From contig OX104122.1 in NCBI GenBank assembly GCA_944474755.1, positions 6,225,223 through 6,289,222 of the forward strand: a stretch of 64,000 nucleotides of DNA. Reading direction: 5' to 3'. The notes under the pieces were generated by a model. It saw only the letters and a program-made list of their open reading frames with translations. It did not search any database and had not been told where the DNA came from. The position numbers and the translations under genes were made by a program. Numbering within the stretch: position 1 is the stretch's first letter; each line of letters starts with the position of its first letter. Below, one piece after another: positions 45,098 through 56,529 of this stretch. This DNA is from Limnoperna fortunei (Eukaryota; Mollusca; Bivalvia; Mytilida; Modiolidae).

Positions 45098-45349
45098 TTT
45101 GTTTGTTTGATGGTGTTTAATGCAACTTTCAACAATTTTTCAGCTATATCATGGCGTCCAGTTTTAATTGGGGGAGGAAGCCGGTGTACCCGGAGAAAAA
45201 CCCCCGACCTGCAGTAGGAAAATTGTCAATTAAGATTGGAGTCGAGTACACCCTGCCTGCAGTGAGAATCGAACCCGCAATCTCAGTGTTGACAGACCAC
45301 GTGATCAATAGTAGACGAACTACCTTGACCACTCGGCCACCGAGGCCCC
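45098..45349 (-). mobile_element. Full-length SINE with 13-bp target-site duplication
   Basis: Tail at the left (ggtgtttaatgcaactttca), middle with ccggtgtacccggag, B box and A box at the right (gaatcgaacccgc, accactcggccaccgaggcc). A perfect 13-bp direct repeat (taataggatgtgt) flanks it at 45085-45097 and 45350-45362, so the insertion is recent. Confidence 0.92.
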
Positions 45350-46182
45350 TAATAGGATGTGTGTTTCTTCTTGAAATAATAATGTCTTTCATTTTTACTG
45401 ATGTTGTCTTCTTACTAGGGGGATTTTAAGATTGAAATGTCCCTTTTGGTAATTTTTTTTGTTTCTTTAAAACCTATTTTCAAAATTAAAAAAAAATAAA
45501 CATTGTAGAATAAAGTTTATTGTTTTAATGGTTGCAGTTTTTTTTAAATTCTCAAGACTCTTAAAAAAGAACTTACAAAATTGTATCAACACCTTACAAT
45601 AAATAGCTACACAAAGTTCAGCATTGTACAAACCCAATATGTTGGAGACCAAATATTGATAGTCAATTGCATGATGGATACAGCCTTTCAATGGTAAACT
45701 CACAAAGGTTTTAAAAAAAAAACAGGCTTAATGATGAACTCAGAAAACGAGAAGTACTGTGGGCAAGCTCACAAAAGATACCCCAGCTTTATATTGAACT
45801 CCTATATTGCAAAAAAAACTAAGTATTTCCCTGAATGATATCTGAGATCAATGAAATTTCTTTAATGGACATTTTGTTAGTTTAAAGTTTAAACATACAT
45901 GAATACATATAATTAACAAAAAGGATAAGACACAAGTTATACCAACTTACGTGGTCTTCTCCTGATTAATGAGTATAACATATATTGTATAAACATGCGT
46001 CATACATAATAATACTTTTTACCTCACAGTCATAATAAAGAAAATCAATATATACAAATAAGATAGGATTTTTAACAAAGATGGAAATGTTGTCTGAGCC
46101 ACATAAGCCATGTCTGCTTGTCTTCTTTTACACAATTTGAAATCTTACTGTCTTTTTTTTATTAAAAGACATGTTTGAAAAT

Positions 46183-46188
46183 TTTATT
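46183..46188 (-). promoter_or_regulatory. Candidate polyadenylation signal for the DDE-like gene
   Basis: AATAAA on the minus strand, about 360 bases after the stop codon at 46547. The region is AT-rich, so a chance match is possible. Confidence 0.3.
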
Positions 46189-46546
46189 ATTTACCTTCAC
46201 AGAAAGCAGTTCACTTCCAGAAGTTAAAAATTGTATATTTATATTAAAGAAAAGTGCATCCTGTCTCCTTTTTCAAAACCACATCGACATTTAGGATTTG
46301 CGATCAAGTTTGCCTTAAAGAAATCATAATTCAGAGAGGAAGCAGAACATCTTAGCTGGGTCAAAAATATGTTTAACTTTCAGGGACCAAAATAGTAGTG
46401 TTTTAGACTTCTCATTATCGTCTATTCCTTGATGTAAAGTTCATTCAAATCCATCAAGTGGTTTTTTTGTTTAACTTAATAAAAATCAGTGGTCATTAAC
46501 CTATTATCAAGTGTATATATTGATTTTAAATAAACTGTTTTTCAAA

Positions 46547-47187
46547 TCACAATGCACATTCATTTAAAACATCTTGCTTTAAAATAGAAGATTTGCTGTC
46601 TGCTGTAGCTGCTACTATATCATATTCATCTATTATTCTGTCTTTTTGCGCAAGTCTTGAAAAATAACTTGCAACCTGTTGGGTTGTAAGAAAATGTTCT
46701 TTTCTGAATCTTTTCTCTCCATTTACTTTTACTGTTCTCATCGTGTCAGCAACCTTTGAAGGATCTTCTTTTCTTCCAGTACTTTTACCCACCATAAACT
46801 TTTCCTTCATATACTCCTTTTGATCATATGTAAATACGGTTTTGGTCTTTTTAACCTTTAGTGCCCAACCTTGTTTTAGACTGGTGTTTTCCCTGTTGGC
46901 CTCTGTGTGTAATTGTGGCTCCTTGGTAACAGAAACACCTATACTCCCTTCTTTTAACTTATGCGCATATAACACCTTTGATCTATCAGACAAACTTAAC
47001 TTTTCCTCTTTTATATCACAGTTCCCTATCATTAAATGCTGGTCTAGTGACGTCACATTTCTAAACGAACGAGAAAATCCCTCCTCTGGACAGCTGAAAA
47101 TGTCATGTGATGTTTTTCTCTTTTTGACAGTTATTACAGTTTCATCAGTTGTTCTTTCAGGCTCACTGTCATCCCCATCTCCATATT
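46547..47187 (-). CDS. Terminal exon with degenerate C2H2 finger
   Basis: A 641-nt exon after ttgctgtttcag, ending with TAA at 46547-46549. It starts with an acidic piece and KKRKTSHD, then FSCPEEGFSRSFRNVTSLDQ and HLMIGNC. This matches C2H2 spacing except that the second Cys is Phe789 and the last ligand is Cys808. It continues with GWALKVKKTKTVFTYDQKEY and an FLTTQQVASYFSRLAQK helix, the conserved C-terminal block of the family. Confidence 0.8.
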
Positions 47188-50100
47188 CTGAAACAGCAAA
47201 TACTTTTATTTAAGCAAAATTGTATATAGAATAAGTTAAAGTCTCACTCTTTGGCAGCCTATCAAAACAGAAAAACAAGTAAATCTGTGAGCTTATGATT
47301 TCTAGTGATACCCCCACTCCCAAAATTATGCCTTGCATAAAAACCTGTATAAAAACTTGCATAAAAACTTGTATTTGGTAAACAGGAAGTATATGATCTA
47401 GTAACATAAAACATTATACACCATATGGCACTATAGGATGAACACACAAAATATCAGACCTCTGCATCATGTAGTTGCTTAGAAAATTGTGACTGCAATT
47501 TTGCATGTATGTACATTAATTATAGGTGACCAATTTATACACTAAACATATAGAGGGAATTTAGTTGGTGGGCTGCATTCGCGAAGAAATCCATTATTCC
47601 TCACATGATGCAACCATTAAAACATGTTAAAATGTTGAAATAAATCATATGAAGAGCAAGCGTGAGTGCTTTTAACAATGCCATTTTATAAAGCATCAAA
47701 TTTGGTATATATCTATACATGTAGTACAATAAATGTTTGCATGGAATTATGAATAAACGCACTTTTAAATAAACATTTAGTCATGTACCTTCATTAACTT
47801 CTGTCAGAACTTCAGGGTCCATTATTGTGAATGTCACATTTGTCCAATCATCATGCACCACAAACTGTAAGACTGGCACTCTATTTGGCAGTATGTTGTT
47901 CCATGGTATTAATTTTCCTTAAAAAATAAATTCGAATTCAAAATTAAGTTTAAGCATTAAAAATGGTGTATAGATAAACATATAGACAGACAGACAACGT
48001 GAAAACTATAGGGTTTCAAACACTTGTACAGGCCCTAAATTTTGGTAAAAATCCAGTATCAGGAAATTGCATAAATATTGCTAAATATTGTCCTGAATAA
48101 AATTGTATTTTGCACATTGGTTTATATTGATTACTATTTTAAGAAACAGTTATTGATTTGTCATTATTTGTTGGTTCTCCATGTTGAAGACAAATATCGA
48201 ACTCAATGAAATAAAATCAATATACATCCTCATAGTTGTGAAACCTGTATATAAAATACTTAATTTAGAATGACAGACAAAAGTAAAACGGTTTATTACA
48301 TAATAGATATAGTTGCCTTTTTCCTATTGGCCTAAACCAATACACGTGACTTTCCATTTCCTGTCATATTGGTTTGCAAAAAACTCATTCTACTCAATAA
48401 AAAACCGTATTACACTCTCGTGACAAATTTATGAATGAAAATACATAGCATGTGCTGTTTCCCCCAACGGAAATACGATAGCCAATCAAATCAAATCTTC
48501 CTTCTTTATTCCCCTAAACCAATCAAGATTATCGTTCTGGCTGATGTTAGGGTTATATTGTTGTTTGTAAACATGGTAACGTCATCTAAATAGGTAAAAT
48601 TGTACATTTATTAGAGCATAAACCAAATGATGTACCTTGACCAATATCATATTGTCTCCAGATTTGTAGTCCATTCTCTTTAAACTGAAAATTGTGCAAA
48701 GTTGATATCATTGGAATACTCTTCAAAGACACTTTTTCTGCATCAGCATTAATAACAGGAGACACAACTTTCACTTTGTATTGTCCCTTCTGTTGCGAGT
48801 CAATAGCCTATAAAAAATGAAATGGCAAATATTTACTATATACTATTTTATTAATAATCATTATAGAAAGACTAATTTGACCTGTAGCCAGCTTTTGTTT
48901 TGCTGGAAAATAATTCTTTAATAAATAGTGATGTAAATCCATGACAAATAATAGCACTTGAGAAATCATAAAATAATAATCAAGCATGTACATGTACATG
49001 TATGTGCATGTACCAGGAGTTCTTCAAAAGAAATATGAAGTACTGCTTTAGAAAATAAATTTATACAACATTTAAAATATTCAGTAGGACGGACTTAGAG
49101 TTACAGGAAAATACTGCAAGATAATGGGAACTTTCAGAAGTTACCAAAATTTACATGCAGGTGGTTTTTCTTATATTTTTGTTTAAACAAGAAGAAATAA
49201 GTGTATTTGGGAAGTAATGTTCCATATAAACTAGGAATACTGTGAGCTAGCTTGCAATTGACAAAAGTAGACCCCTTGCTTCATATTTGACTCTATTTTG
49301 CCCAAGTCCATATATCTCCCCTGAATGATATCTGACAGCAATGAAAATTATGATGTATTTCCTTTCTGTAAAGTTTCATCAAAATCCATCAAGCAGTTTA
49401 GGATAAGTTGTGCTTGCAAGGTATGTAGACAGACAGACAGACAGACAGGGTGATTCCTATATACCCCCAGACTAAAACTGTTTACATGTATAGCATTACC
49501 AACTTCATCTGGCGTGCTGTGGTCACATCATTTCCTTCATTTATGTGCCTTTTTATAGCTGCCTTTATATGAGAAGCCTTCCGGTCACAAGGACGTTTTC
49601 CATCTTGAGCTTCACAGAAATTATACGCTTTTACTTTGGTGCCTAATTCTTGATGCAATATTGCCATTGTTAAGGTACTTTTATAGCATCCAGCATTGTC
49701 AGACCAAATGTACACTTTATCACATCCAGCTATACTTTGAACAACATCTACAAGAAGAGCTGCAGTTGTTGGTGCATCCTGTGCTGTTTGTCCTTCAAAT
49801 ATATGAACATGAGTAAGATGCTTCACAGATTCTCCAGTTTTTAATATGATAAATGAAATGTGCCAGTTAATTCCTCTTTTTCCAAACCAATCAGTTTGGC
49901 CCTCTCTGTATTTTCTTGGCAGGAATTTCATTGCCCAATCTGCAACTAGAAATGCTTGATTATCGTCCAAGGTATTCACAATGAATTGACGTGCTTTGTC
50001 TTGATTTTTTGAACGAAGAATATGACTTTTCCATATATATATTCTAGATATTGCTTTTTCCACCTGAAATTAAAATTAAATAATTAGTCAAATAAAGAGT

Positions 50101-53100
50101 GATTAAATGCAAACAAAATGTAATGCTACCTATAGACAAGTGATCACACAAAGTAATTGCTGGGCTTTTTATCACACTTATAGGACATGAGGCTAATAAA
50201 AGATAATGAGATGTGCAATGAGTGTATACAACACAACCTACATGCAACAGGGACAATTTAAAAATCCGCAATGAAATCGGAGCGCAGCCTTAAATGTGAT
50301 GAGTGGAGCTGCTTGCTGCTTTGCAATAGGCCCTATATAAAAAATAAATTGTATGATTCAAAACCAATCCTAATATTGCAAGTCAGTAAAAACATAAGCT
50401 TTGATGCATATTCTGGCTTAAGACAGGCACTAACAAAACAAAACAAAAACAAGTTTTTTTCTGCCCAAACTAATCTCTTACAATTATTGCTTGTTTACAC
50501 GTTTTATCATATTAAATATTTTTTTAATTAAAAGTTTTCAATGGATACTCCATTTGATCAGCAGCCATTTAAAAATCCACAATGGAAAACAACCAGCAGC
50601 CTGTTTACTTCAAATCCCTTCTTTTACAATTACCTTGAAGAGGACAGCTTCTTTGTCATCCCAATGTCTGTCTGTGACTTTCTTTAAAATATAAGATAAA
50701 GTGTCATCCACAAGGAGGCACTGTTGACATATCAAATAGTGATCATGGTTTTCACATAGTTGAGAGAATGGCCCTTTTGATTCACTAAGAGCTAATGAAC
50801 AACAGTGGTCTGCTATGGGTGATGAATTAGACACATGGAGCTGAAATACATACATGTGTAAATAAAAATATATAAGATTAAAAAGTAGAAATCAGGTATT
50901 GCATAGATATTAACTTGTTGTTTTTATACGTAAGTTAACGGATTTCTGTGGTGCAATGTAGCTAATAATAATAGCTAATGGAACCCAAAGAGGTCTTTTT
51001 CAGTGTATGTCTTGTTCATTCTTGTTTTTTTGTCCAAAGTTCTTTGGTAGAATTAAAATTTTATCATCTTGATATCATTTTTCTGTAATTGAATTTTGAT
51101 GTTTTGTTTCACAGAAGGCAGTCTTTCTTAAATAATTTTTAAGATTGGTTTTAAATTATATTTGTTATATTTTTATCTGTGGGAAATTGCAAGATGAAGA
51201 ACAGCTAGCATCGTTGAAGGCTACGATTTAATTTTCATTTTACCTTGTGTACACACATTTAAGGAACTCGATATAAAAGCCTGATGAAACTAGAAAATGT
51301 GTCCATGACCCCAATATCTGGTAGTATCCCAGTCAATATGGACCTTGATCAAGAACTTAACCAAAGTGTTACGAACGGATGGACGACAAGGATAAAACTA
51401 TATGTCCAATACACATACGTGGCTGGGCCATAAAAAAGGATATAATAGATACCTTGTAGTCTGTTTTCAGATAATGCTTTGAAGTAACCAAGTTGTCAAC
51501 TGTCTTTTTTCTCTCATCAAGTGTAAGATCTAGCTGCTCAGCAATATCTTTCAGATCACCAAAAGCCTGACTTCCTTCTGATACATAGTAATCCAACCCT
51601 TCCATGGACTGTCTAACAGAAGCGCTGCAGTCTGTAAGAATCTTGTACATAGTACTGGTACCTACAATAAAATGAAAATAATTTATGAAGAAAGCAATCA
51701 TTTCAAACATCTTCAAGAGTGTACGACATGATGTATGTATCATGTGTATATCCCTTTCTTTTTAACGATTAAAAGTGCAAATTATCATAAATACATTCCA
51801 GTTCATTGTCTTGGCAAAGTGTTTTGAACAAATTTCTTTATAGATCAAATAAAATAAACTTTACTTGTTCCCAGCAATATTTGTAAAGGATAGTTTAGAT
51901 TATGAAAATTCTTTTCTCACTTTTGACCTGAATCTTTTGGCTAAGATGTAAGACATGAAACTCATCTTTTGTATATTATTCTGATCTGATTACACTACTA
52001 ATAACTGTAAATTGAACTGAACACCTTTCTTTGTTCATACATGTATTTAGAAACAAAACATAAAATAAAAATATGTAAGGTTTTTGAGTTAACACAAAAA
52101 GAATAAAATCATATATTTCTGCATAAGACATACCTAATGGTTTGATGTTTTCCTCTTCACAAAGCTTAGAATATTGTCTGATAATGGCTGCAGGAGCAAG
52201 GCTTCTTATTACATGGGGAGTTGGTATAATTTCTCCAGTACTCAGCTGTAGCATCTTTTCTCCTATGGGTAAATCTTTTACAAGGTCATTTGAAGTTATG
52301 AAATCCAGAAAGTGATCAAGCTGTGCATTGTTCATTTTGGATCTAGGAATTCTTGAGTATTGTGAAGGGATTCCCACACCAATTTGATCAGAGTGTTTCT
52401 TAGCACTGTAAAATTTATAACGTGTCATTCCAGGAATTTGAGCACTTATTTCTGAAAAACTAAAATCATTTGACACTATAGAGAGTAATTGTTTTCTTAA
52501 TGATGACGTTCTTGCATTTACATATGACCTTGAAACAGCAACTAAAAGAGAATGACCAGTAGTATTATTGTCATTTCTGTTATTGTCGCCAAAGATAGAT
52601 CGTCTGATAAATTCAGAATCACCTGGACAAATAGTATCAAACAATGCTGAAACACATTCTTTAGTTTTTAAAACATATCTTCTTTTTGTTCGTTCACTCA
52701 TAATATCTAGTGATTCAGTTAAATCTTTTACTGGACTGATATCACAGACATGTAAGAACTAATTTAACTTATGTAGTCTTTCTACTTGAACTACGGAAGC
52801 TTATGTGCCCTGACTGTTACCAATGCTTTCTGTCTCTGTAATGCTGTGTTCTTGACTAGAGGCATAGTCATCAAACTGCAACATAAAGCAAGGTAAAAAA
52901 TTCTCATTTCATTTATTATTAAATATTTTGGCAATTATATATCTATAATTAGTTTTGAAGTAGTAACCCTATTTTACTTAAATCTACTTTACTTAGTGTA
53001 TGATATTAGTGAAAACAAGTGTGCAAGCTCACAAAGGGATACCCCCCGGTGTTCAAGTCCAATTATCTCCCCTTAATGATATCCGAGGTCCATAAAAAAA

Positions 53101-56100
53101 TCCTTCATGCACATCTACATATAATGTACTTCCTTTATGCTAAGTTTCATTAAATTTCATTAAGCGGTTTAGGAGGAGTTGCGCTTACAAGGGATGTGGA
53201 CAGACGGACAGACAGACAGGGTGGTTCCTATATACCCCAAACAAGTTTGTGGGGGTATAACAAAATTAGCTTTTATATTATAATTTTTAATCTTTTAGGA
53301 CAAAAAAAACTAATTCGGTGTAATAGGTGCTGGTTTACAGATATATTCAACAGAAGCAGAAAAATATAAGCATCTTAAAGATCTTTTTATAATGTGATGT
53401 GTTTCAAGTTATCACCTGGAAACCATGATTGAAAAGGGGGGAATGGTTGTTTACCATATAAAATGTCATATTGACACTTCACATGAAGTATAAAAGTTAT
53501 TTAAGAAATAATTAATGGATACCATACTTTATTGCCGTTTTAACATGGGTGGGCATTATATTCTTGAATATTTTGCCCAGAGTGATTCTGATTATGACAC
53601 ATACGGTAATCTGTACAGTGAAGCGGCATATAAATGTGTGCTTGTGAAAGGCTGTTCCACGTACCTCCCGTGTGTCAAAATGTAGAGTGGTGGAAACATA
53701 ATTTAATGGCTGAATGTCGAATCATGCAAATCTCAGAATTCAGACTTAAAATAACAACTTTATTAGCATTAATATTGATTCTGGTTTAAAAAATTTAGTT
53801 TTTTTTAATAAAATTTAAACGACTGCAACCAAAATTAACTTGCGCATGTGCGAACTAAATTGATTGGAATTTTAACACGGCTTTGTTTACATAGCGAAAC
53901 CAGGACGTCATATTAGAATTAGGTTTAGTGTTTCAAGTGTAACCAGATTACTAGTAGCTTTTGAGAGACAAAGAGTACAATACTTTGTATGTCTTAAATT
54001 TACTTGAAAACAATTAATAAAATACTTTACATCTCATATTAACTTACATTATGTGTAGTATGTAAAGGCTGTGGTCTTAAGTAGTAATCTTCTTTATGGT
54101 TGTCCTGTGCACATTCTTGCTCATGGTCTCTTTCACTATGAACCTGAATTGGTAGTAGATCAAAGAAATAATGAAGATTTTGCTATTGTTGTTTGTTAAT
54201 AAACATGTTAAATGTAGTTTCCGAAATTATTCCACGCTGCTGATGGAGTCGAGATTAGCCCGCTCCGGCATAAACATTTTTATCAAATCGCCCATGCCTT
54301 ATAAAGAGAAGTAGTTACTAAATAATGGCATTATCATAATACAGAAAGATATTTACATTAGTCTGATTATCATCTACAGGTGAACTCTTGTTAGTCTGAT
54401 TACTGTAAAGGGTCTTCCTACATCTGACACAAATTGCTGAAATAAACATTTGAAATGATTGCAATAGCTTAATTATAAACAAATCATGTAGGAATGCTGT
54501 ACTTACTCTCTTAAACATAAAATATACCAACATTATTAAATAAAATTTGAAAAGAATAGTATAGAATCTGGATGTTCAAGAAGGTCAATGCAAAGGTAAT
54601 TTTTTTCCTATTTAACATATTGTTGCCATTTTTGGCTTTAGCACAATTAATTCCAATTCACTTAAGGTAAACAGTTAGTCATGACAAAAATCTGTCACAG
54701 TCGTTAAACAGAAAGAAGGTGAAACAGATGTGTTATAAAATCCTACAGTATGGGACATGAGATGCTGATGCTGCATACCAAATATCTAGATTAGTAGGCG
54801 CTGAGAAAACTCGCAGTTAGAAAACTGCCCACCTGATCACATTCCCATGACAAATAGGACTGAATAAACCAATAGAACTGCCATCAGTCTCTGAAATTAA
54901 GATTTTTGATTTGGTTGCCCGAATTCTGAATTTTTTGGTTTTTCCCTATTTATCCAATAGAAAATTCATCTAAATTTCACTTGCCCGAAAGGATTTTTCT
55001 GGCCAATGGCAAGCGGACCACAGTGCAAATGTCGAAGACTGCGCCATAGTCTAGTATTAGAATCCACCCCATCTAAACTTTGAGTTAGTAAATTTGTACT
55101 TATATTTTGTCTTTGTTTATTTTTCAACATTATGAAATTGTAATAGTTCTCCTATTAAATAATATCAATATTAGTTAAAGACAGGAAAACTGGTATTACA
55201 GAGCACAGATGTGTCCTGCACGAGGATGAGTTCTCTAGCATTTTTTGAGAATCCACAGTACTTTCAGCATTTTATAAATTAAATTAATGAACACAAATTC
55301 ACAATACAAAAGGTACATGTACATGGTCAAATCCTTCTTTTAAATTTTTAATCAATAAAAATGTAATACATTGTAAGATATGTGAAAAAAGAAAAACGAT
55401 TCTTACTGTGTGTAATATTGCATTTGTAAAGAAGAAAAAAAAGTGAATTCACAAAAAAGATCTTCAAATGCATGTACGATTTAACACTCAAGTCTTGATC
55501 TCACAGGCTTTGTGTGTACTTGTTATAATTAACTTGTGTGTTATTCAACAAAATTAATCAATGGAATAATGGGACAAATAAAAATTACAACAAAGTTCCA
55601 GACAATAAATTTGATTCTGAGTGGGAAGCCTGGCAACTTTGTAAATAAATATTCTGGCCTGGGAAAAGTTAAAAATAAATACCTACAGTGTAGCCTCTAC
55701 TTCGAAGGAAATTAAATAAACTGTCCCAAGTTTGTTTACTCAGTTAAGTATGATTTATTTACTCACATGGCGATATTTGCAGCGAAATTTAGAAAATAAA
55801 TAATCTGATTCGACCTAATCTGCCAGCCCCGGTCCCCCTAAGAATCAAATGGTCATCCCCTAAGAGATTTTCCCTATTTCATAAAGGCATGAATTTCAGG
55901 AAATATAACAACCATACTTACGTGTTCCAACTGGAATAACAACTCCTGTATTGGCTTGAATGTCTTTAACATTCTCAATGGTAACAACTCTGTCAGCTTT
56001 CACTCCAAACCATCCAAACAAACCATCCAAACCGTTCTTAACAGGTATTGTCGATCTTCCTCTTGTCTGTGAGGTGAGGTGTGAGGTATATATAACGATT

Positions 56101-56105
56101 ACCAA
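46547..56105 (-). CDS. Multi-exon RNase H-like (DDE-type) gene with zinc-binding clusters
   Basis: I join, in transcript order, 56066-55922, 54436-54357, 54143-54048, 52875-52821, 52730-52134, 51661-51453, 50840-50634, 50063-49500, 48807-48636, 47917-47789 and 47187-46547. All ten introns have GT/AG and matching phases (1,0,0,1,1,0,0,0,1,1), giving 964 residues and a stop. Domains: a CxxC pair (51-54), an N-terminal region (127-390) with MSERTKRRYVLKTKE, a Cys/His cluster (407-435), an RNase H-like core with candidate D505, D585 (SDNAGCY) and E614, and a C-terminal WALK-type helical region with a degenerate C2H2 finger. I recall similar uncharacterised proteins in other invertebrates. Function is unknown; a transposase-derived host gene is my inference. 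The start is uncertain: an in-frame ATG lies at 56105, or a first exon is further upstream. Confidence 0.82.
47789..47917 (-). CDS. Exon, short
   Basis: A 129-nt exon after attttttaag, ending GAAG|GTACAT. It encodes KLIPWNNILPNRVPVLQFVV and then a D-x-T-N-V segment. Confidence 0.74.
48636..48807 (-). CDS. Exon after the catalytic core
   Basis: A 172-nt exon after atttttttatag, ending CAAG|GTACAT. It encodes AIDSQQKGQYKVKVVSPVIN, then ISTLHNFQFKENGLQIWRQY. The pattern of strands fits the end of the RNase H-like domain. Confidence 0.76.
49360..49470 (+). repeat. Dispersed repeat fragment
   Basis: Shares atccatcaagcagtttagga, gacagacagacagacagggt and cctatatacccccag with 53020-53262; it lies in the intron after the catalytic exon. 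Confidence 0.6.
49500..50063 (-). CDS. Exon with RNase H-like catalytic core
   Basis: A 564-nt exon (188 codons, phase 0 to 0) after taattttaatttcag, ending AAGTTG|GTAATG. It encodes QAFLVADWAMKFLPRKYREG, then KVYIWSDNAGCYKSTLTMAI, then KAYNFCEAQDGKRPCDRKAS and HINEGNDVTTARQMKL. The D505, D585 and E614 pattern follows strands, as in DDE/RNase H folds. The open frame continues past the donor for 6 codons into the intron. Confidence 0.82.
50634..50840 (-). CDS. Exon with Cys/His cluster
   Basis: A 207-nt exon after gtatgtatttcag, ending TTCAAG|GTAATT. It encodes HVSNSSPIADHCCSLALSES, then QLCENHDHYLICQQC. The spacing (CC..., C-x2-H-x-H-x3-C-x2-C) is a good zinc-binding candidate. Confidence 0.78.
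51453..51661 (-). CDS. Exon, helical region
   Basis: 209-nt exon after cattttattgtag, ending TACAAG|GTATCT. It encodes TSTMYKILTDCSASVRQSME, then GLDYYVSEGSQAFGDLKDIA and KHYLKTDYK. This block, with 'ASVR.S..GLDY...E..QAF.DL', is one I associate with the family. Confidence 0.78.
52134..52730 (-). CDS. Exon with conserved N-terminal region
   Basis: A 597-nt exon. The acceptor (gatatcagtccag) is weak but is the only one giving the right phase. It encodes KDLTESLDIMSERTKRRYVL and later IPGMTRYKFYSAKKHSDQIG and HFLDFITSNDLVKDLPIG. The start of this piece looks like the well-kept motif (MSERTK) of the family. Confidence 0.75.
52821..52875 (-). CDS. Short linker exon
   Basis: A 55-nt exon after tttatgttgcag, ending ATTG|GTAACA. 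It encodes FDDYASSQEHSITETESI and ends in phase 1, which fits the next exon. Confidence 0.62.
53020..53262 (+). repeat. Dispersed repeat, long copy
   Basis: Starts with caagctcacaaagggatacc and ends with acaagtttgtgggggtataa. It contains a gacagacggacagacagaca tract. Same family as 15560-15690 (opposite orientation) and 49360-49470. It sits in an intron of the DDE-like gene. Confidence 0.65.
54048..54143 (-). CDS. Exon, acidic/His-rich
   Basis: A 96-nt exon (32 codons, phase 0 to 0) after accaattcag, ending CATAAT|GTAAGT. It encodes VHSERDHEQECAQDNHKEDY, a polar linker. Confidence 0.65.
54357..54436 (-). CDS. Exon with CxxC motif
   Basis: An 80-nt exon after tttatttcag, ending ACTAAT|GTAAAT. 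It encodes ICVRCRKTLYSNQTNK and a Ser/Asn-rich tail. The CVRC pair suggests half of a zinc knuckle. Confidence 0.7.
55922..56066 (-). CDS. Exon 1 visible of the DDE-like gene
   Basis: Minus-strand exon after cacctcacctcacag, ending ACAC|GTAAGT. It encodes TRGRSTIPVKNGLDGLFGWF and then a basic/hydrophobic stretch ending VVIPVGT. The frame is open upstream to an ATG at 56105, so the true start could be there without the splice. Confidence 0.65.
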
Positions 56106-56264
56106 TAACTGTATATGTTATACAGCACATAGACGGTATCTCCAAAGTCCAGTTATGTTGCTTCAGTTTTGAGAGGCGGAATATCATTTTGTACCTTTAT
56201 AAGCATTGATAGCATTGATTAACATTTTTATAATTTTCAACTATGATTTCGGGTAATACTGTTT

Positions 56265-56520
56265 TTTAATAGTGTTTAACGCCCTTTTCAGCAATATTTC
56301 AGGTATATCCTTGCGTCCAGTCTTTGGGGTGACGGAAGCCGCCTGAGGACCTTGTGTAAACGCCTGGCAATTCAGTCGGACAACAGGCAATCCTTGTCAA
56401 TTAAGATAGTTTTCAAGTGCACCCTGCTCGCAGTGCGACTCCAACCCGTACCCTCAGTGTTGGCAAACCCAGTGATCAATAGTAGAATAAATACCTTTAC
56501 CACTTAGCCACCGATGCACG
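56265..56520 (-). mobile_element. SINE copy, reverse, diverged
   Basis: Has gtgtttaacgcccttttcag, cttgcgtccagtctttgg, tccttgtcaattaagatag and accacttagccaccgatgca. The whole length is present but diverged, so it is an old copy. It lies just upstream of the DDE-like gene. Confidence 0.82.
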
Positions 56521-56529
56521 GACTTCGGG

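Noticed and set aside
46842..47213. Plus-strand open frame of 123 codons
   Set aside because: It is the antisense shadow of the terminal exon of the DDE-like gene, which has conserved motifs and splice phase.
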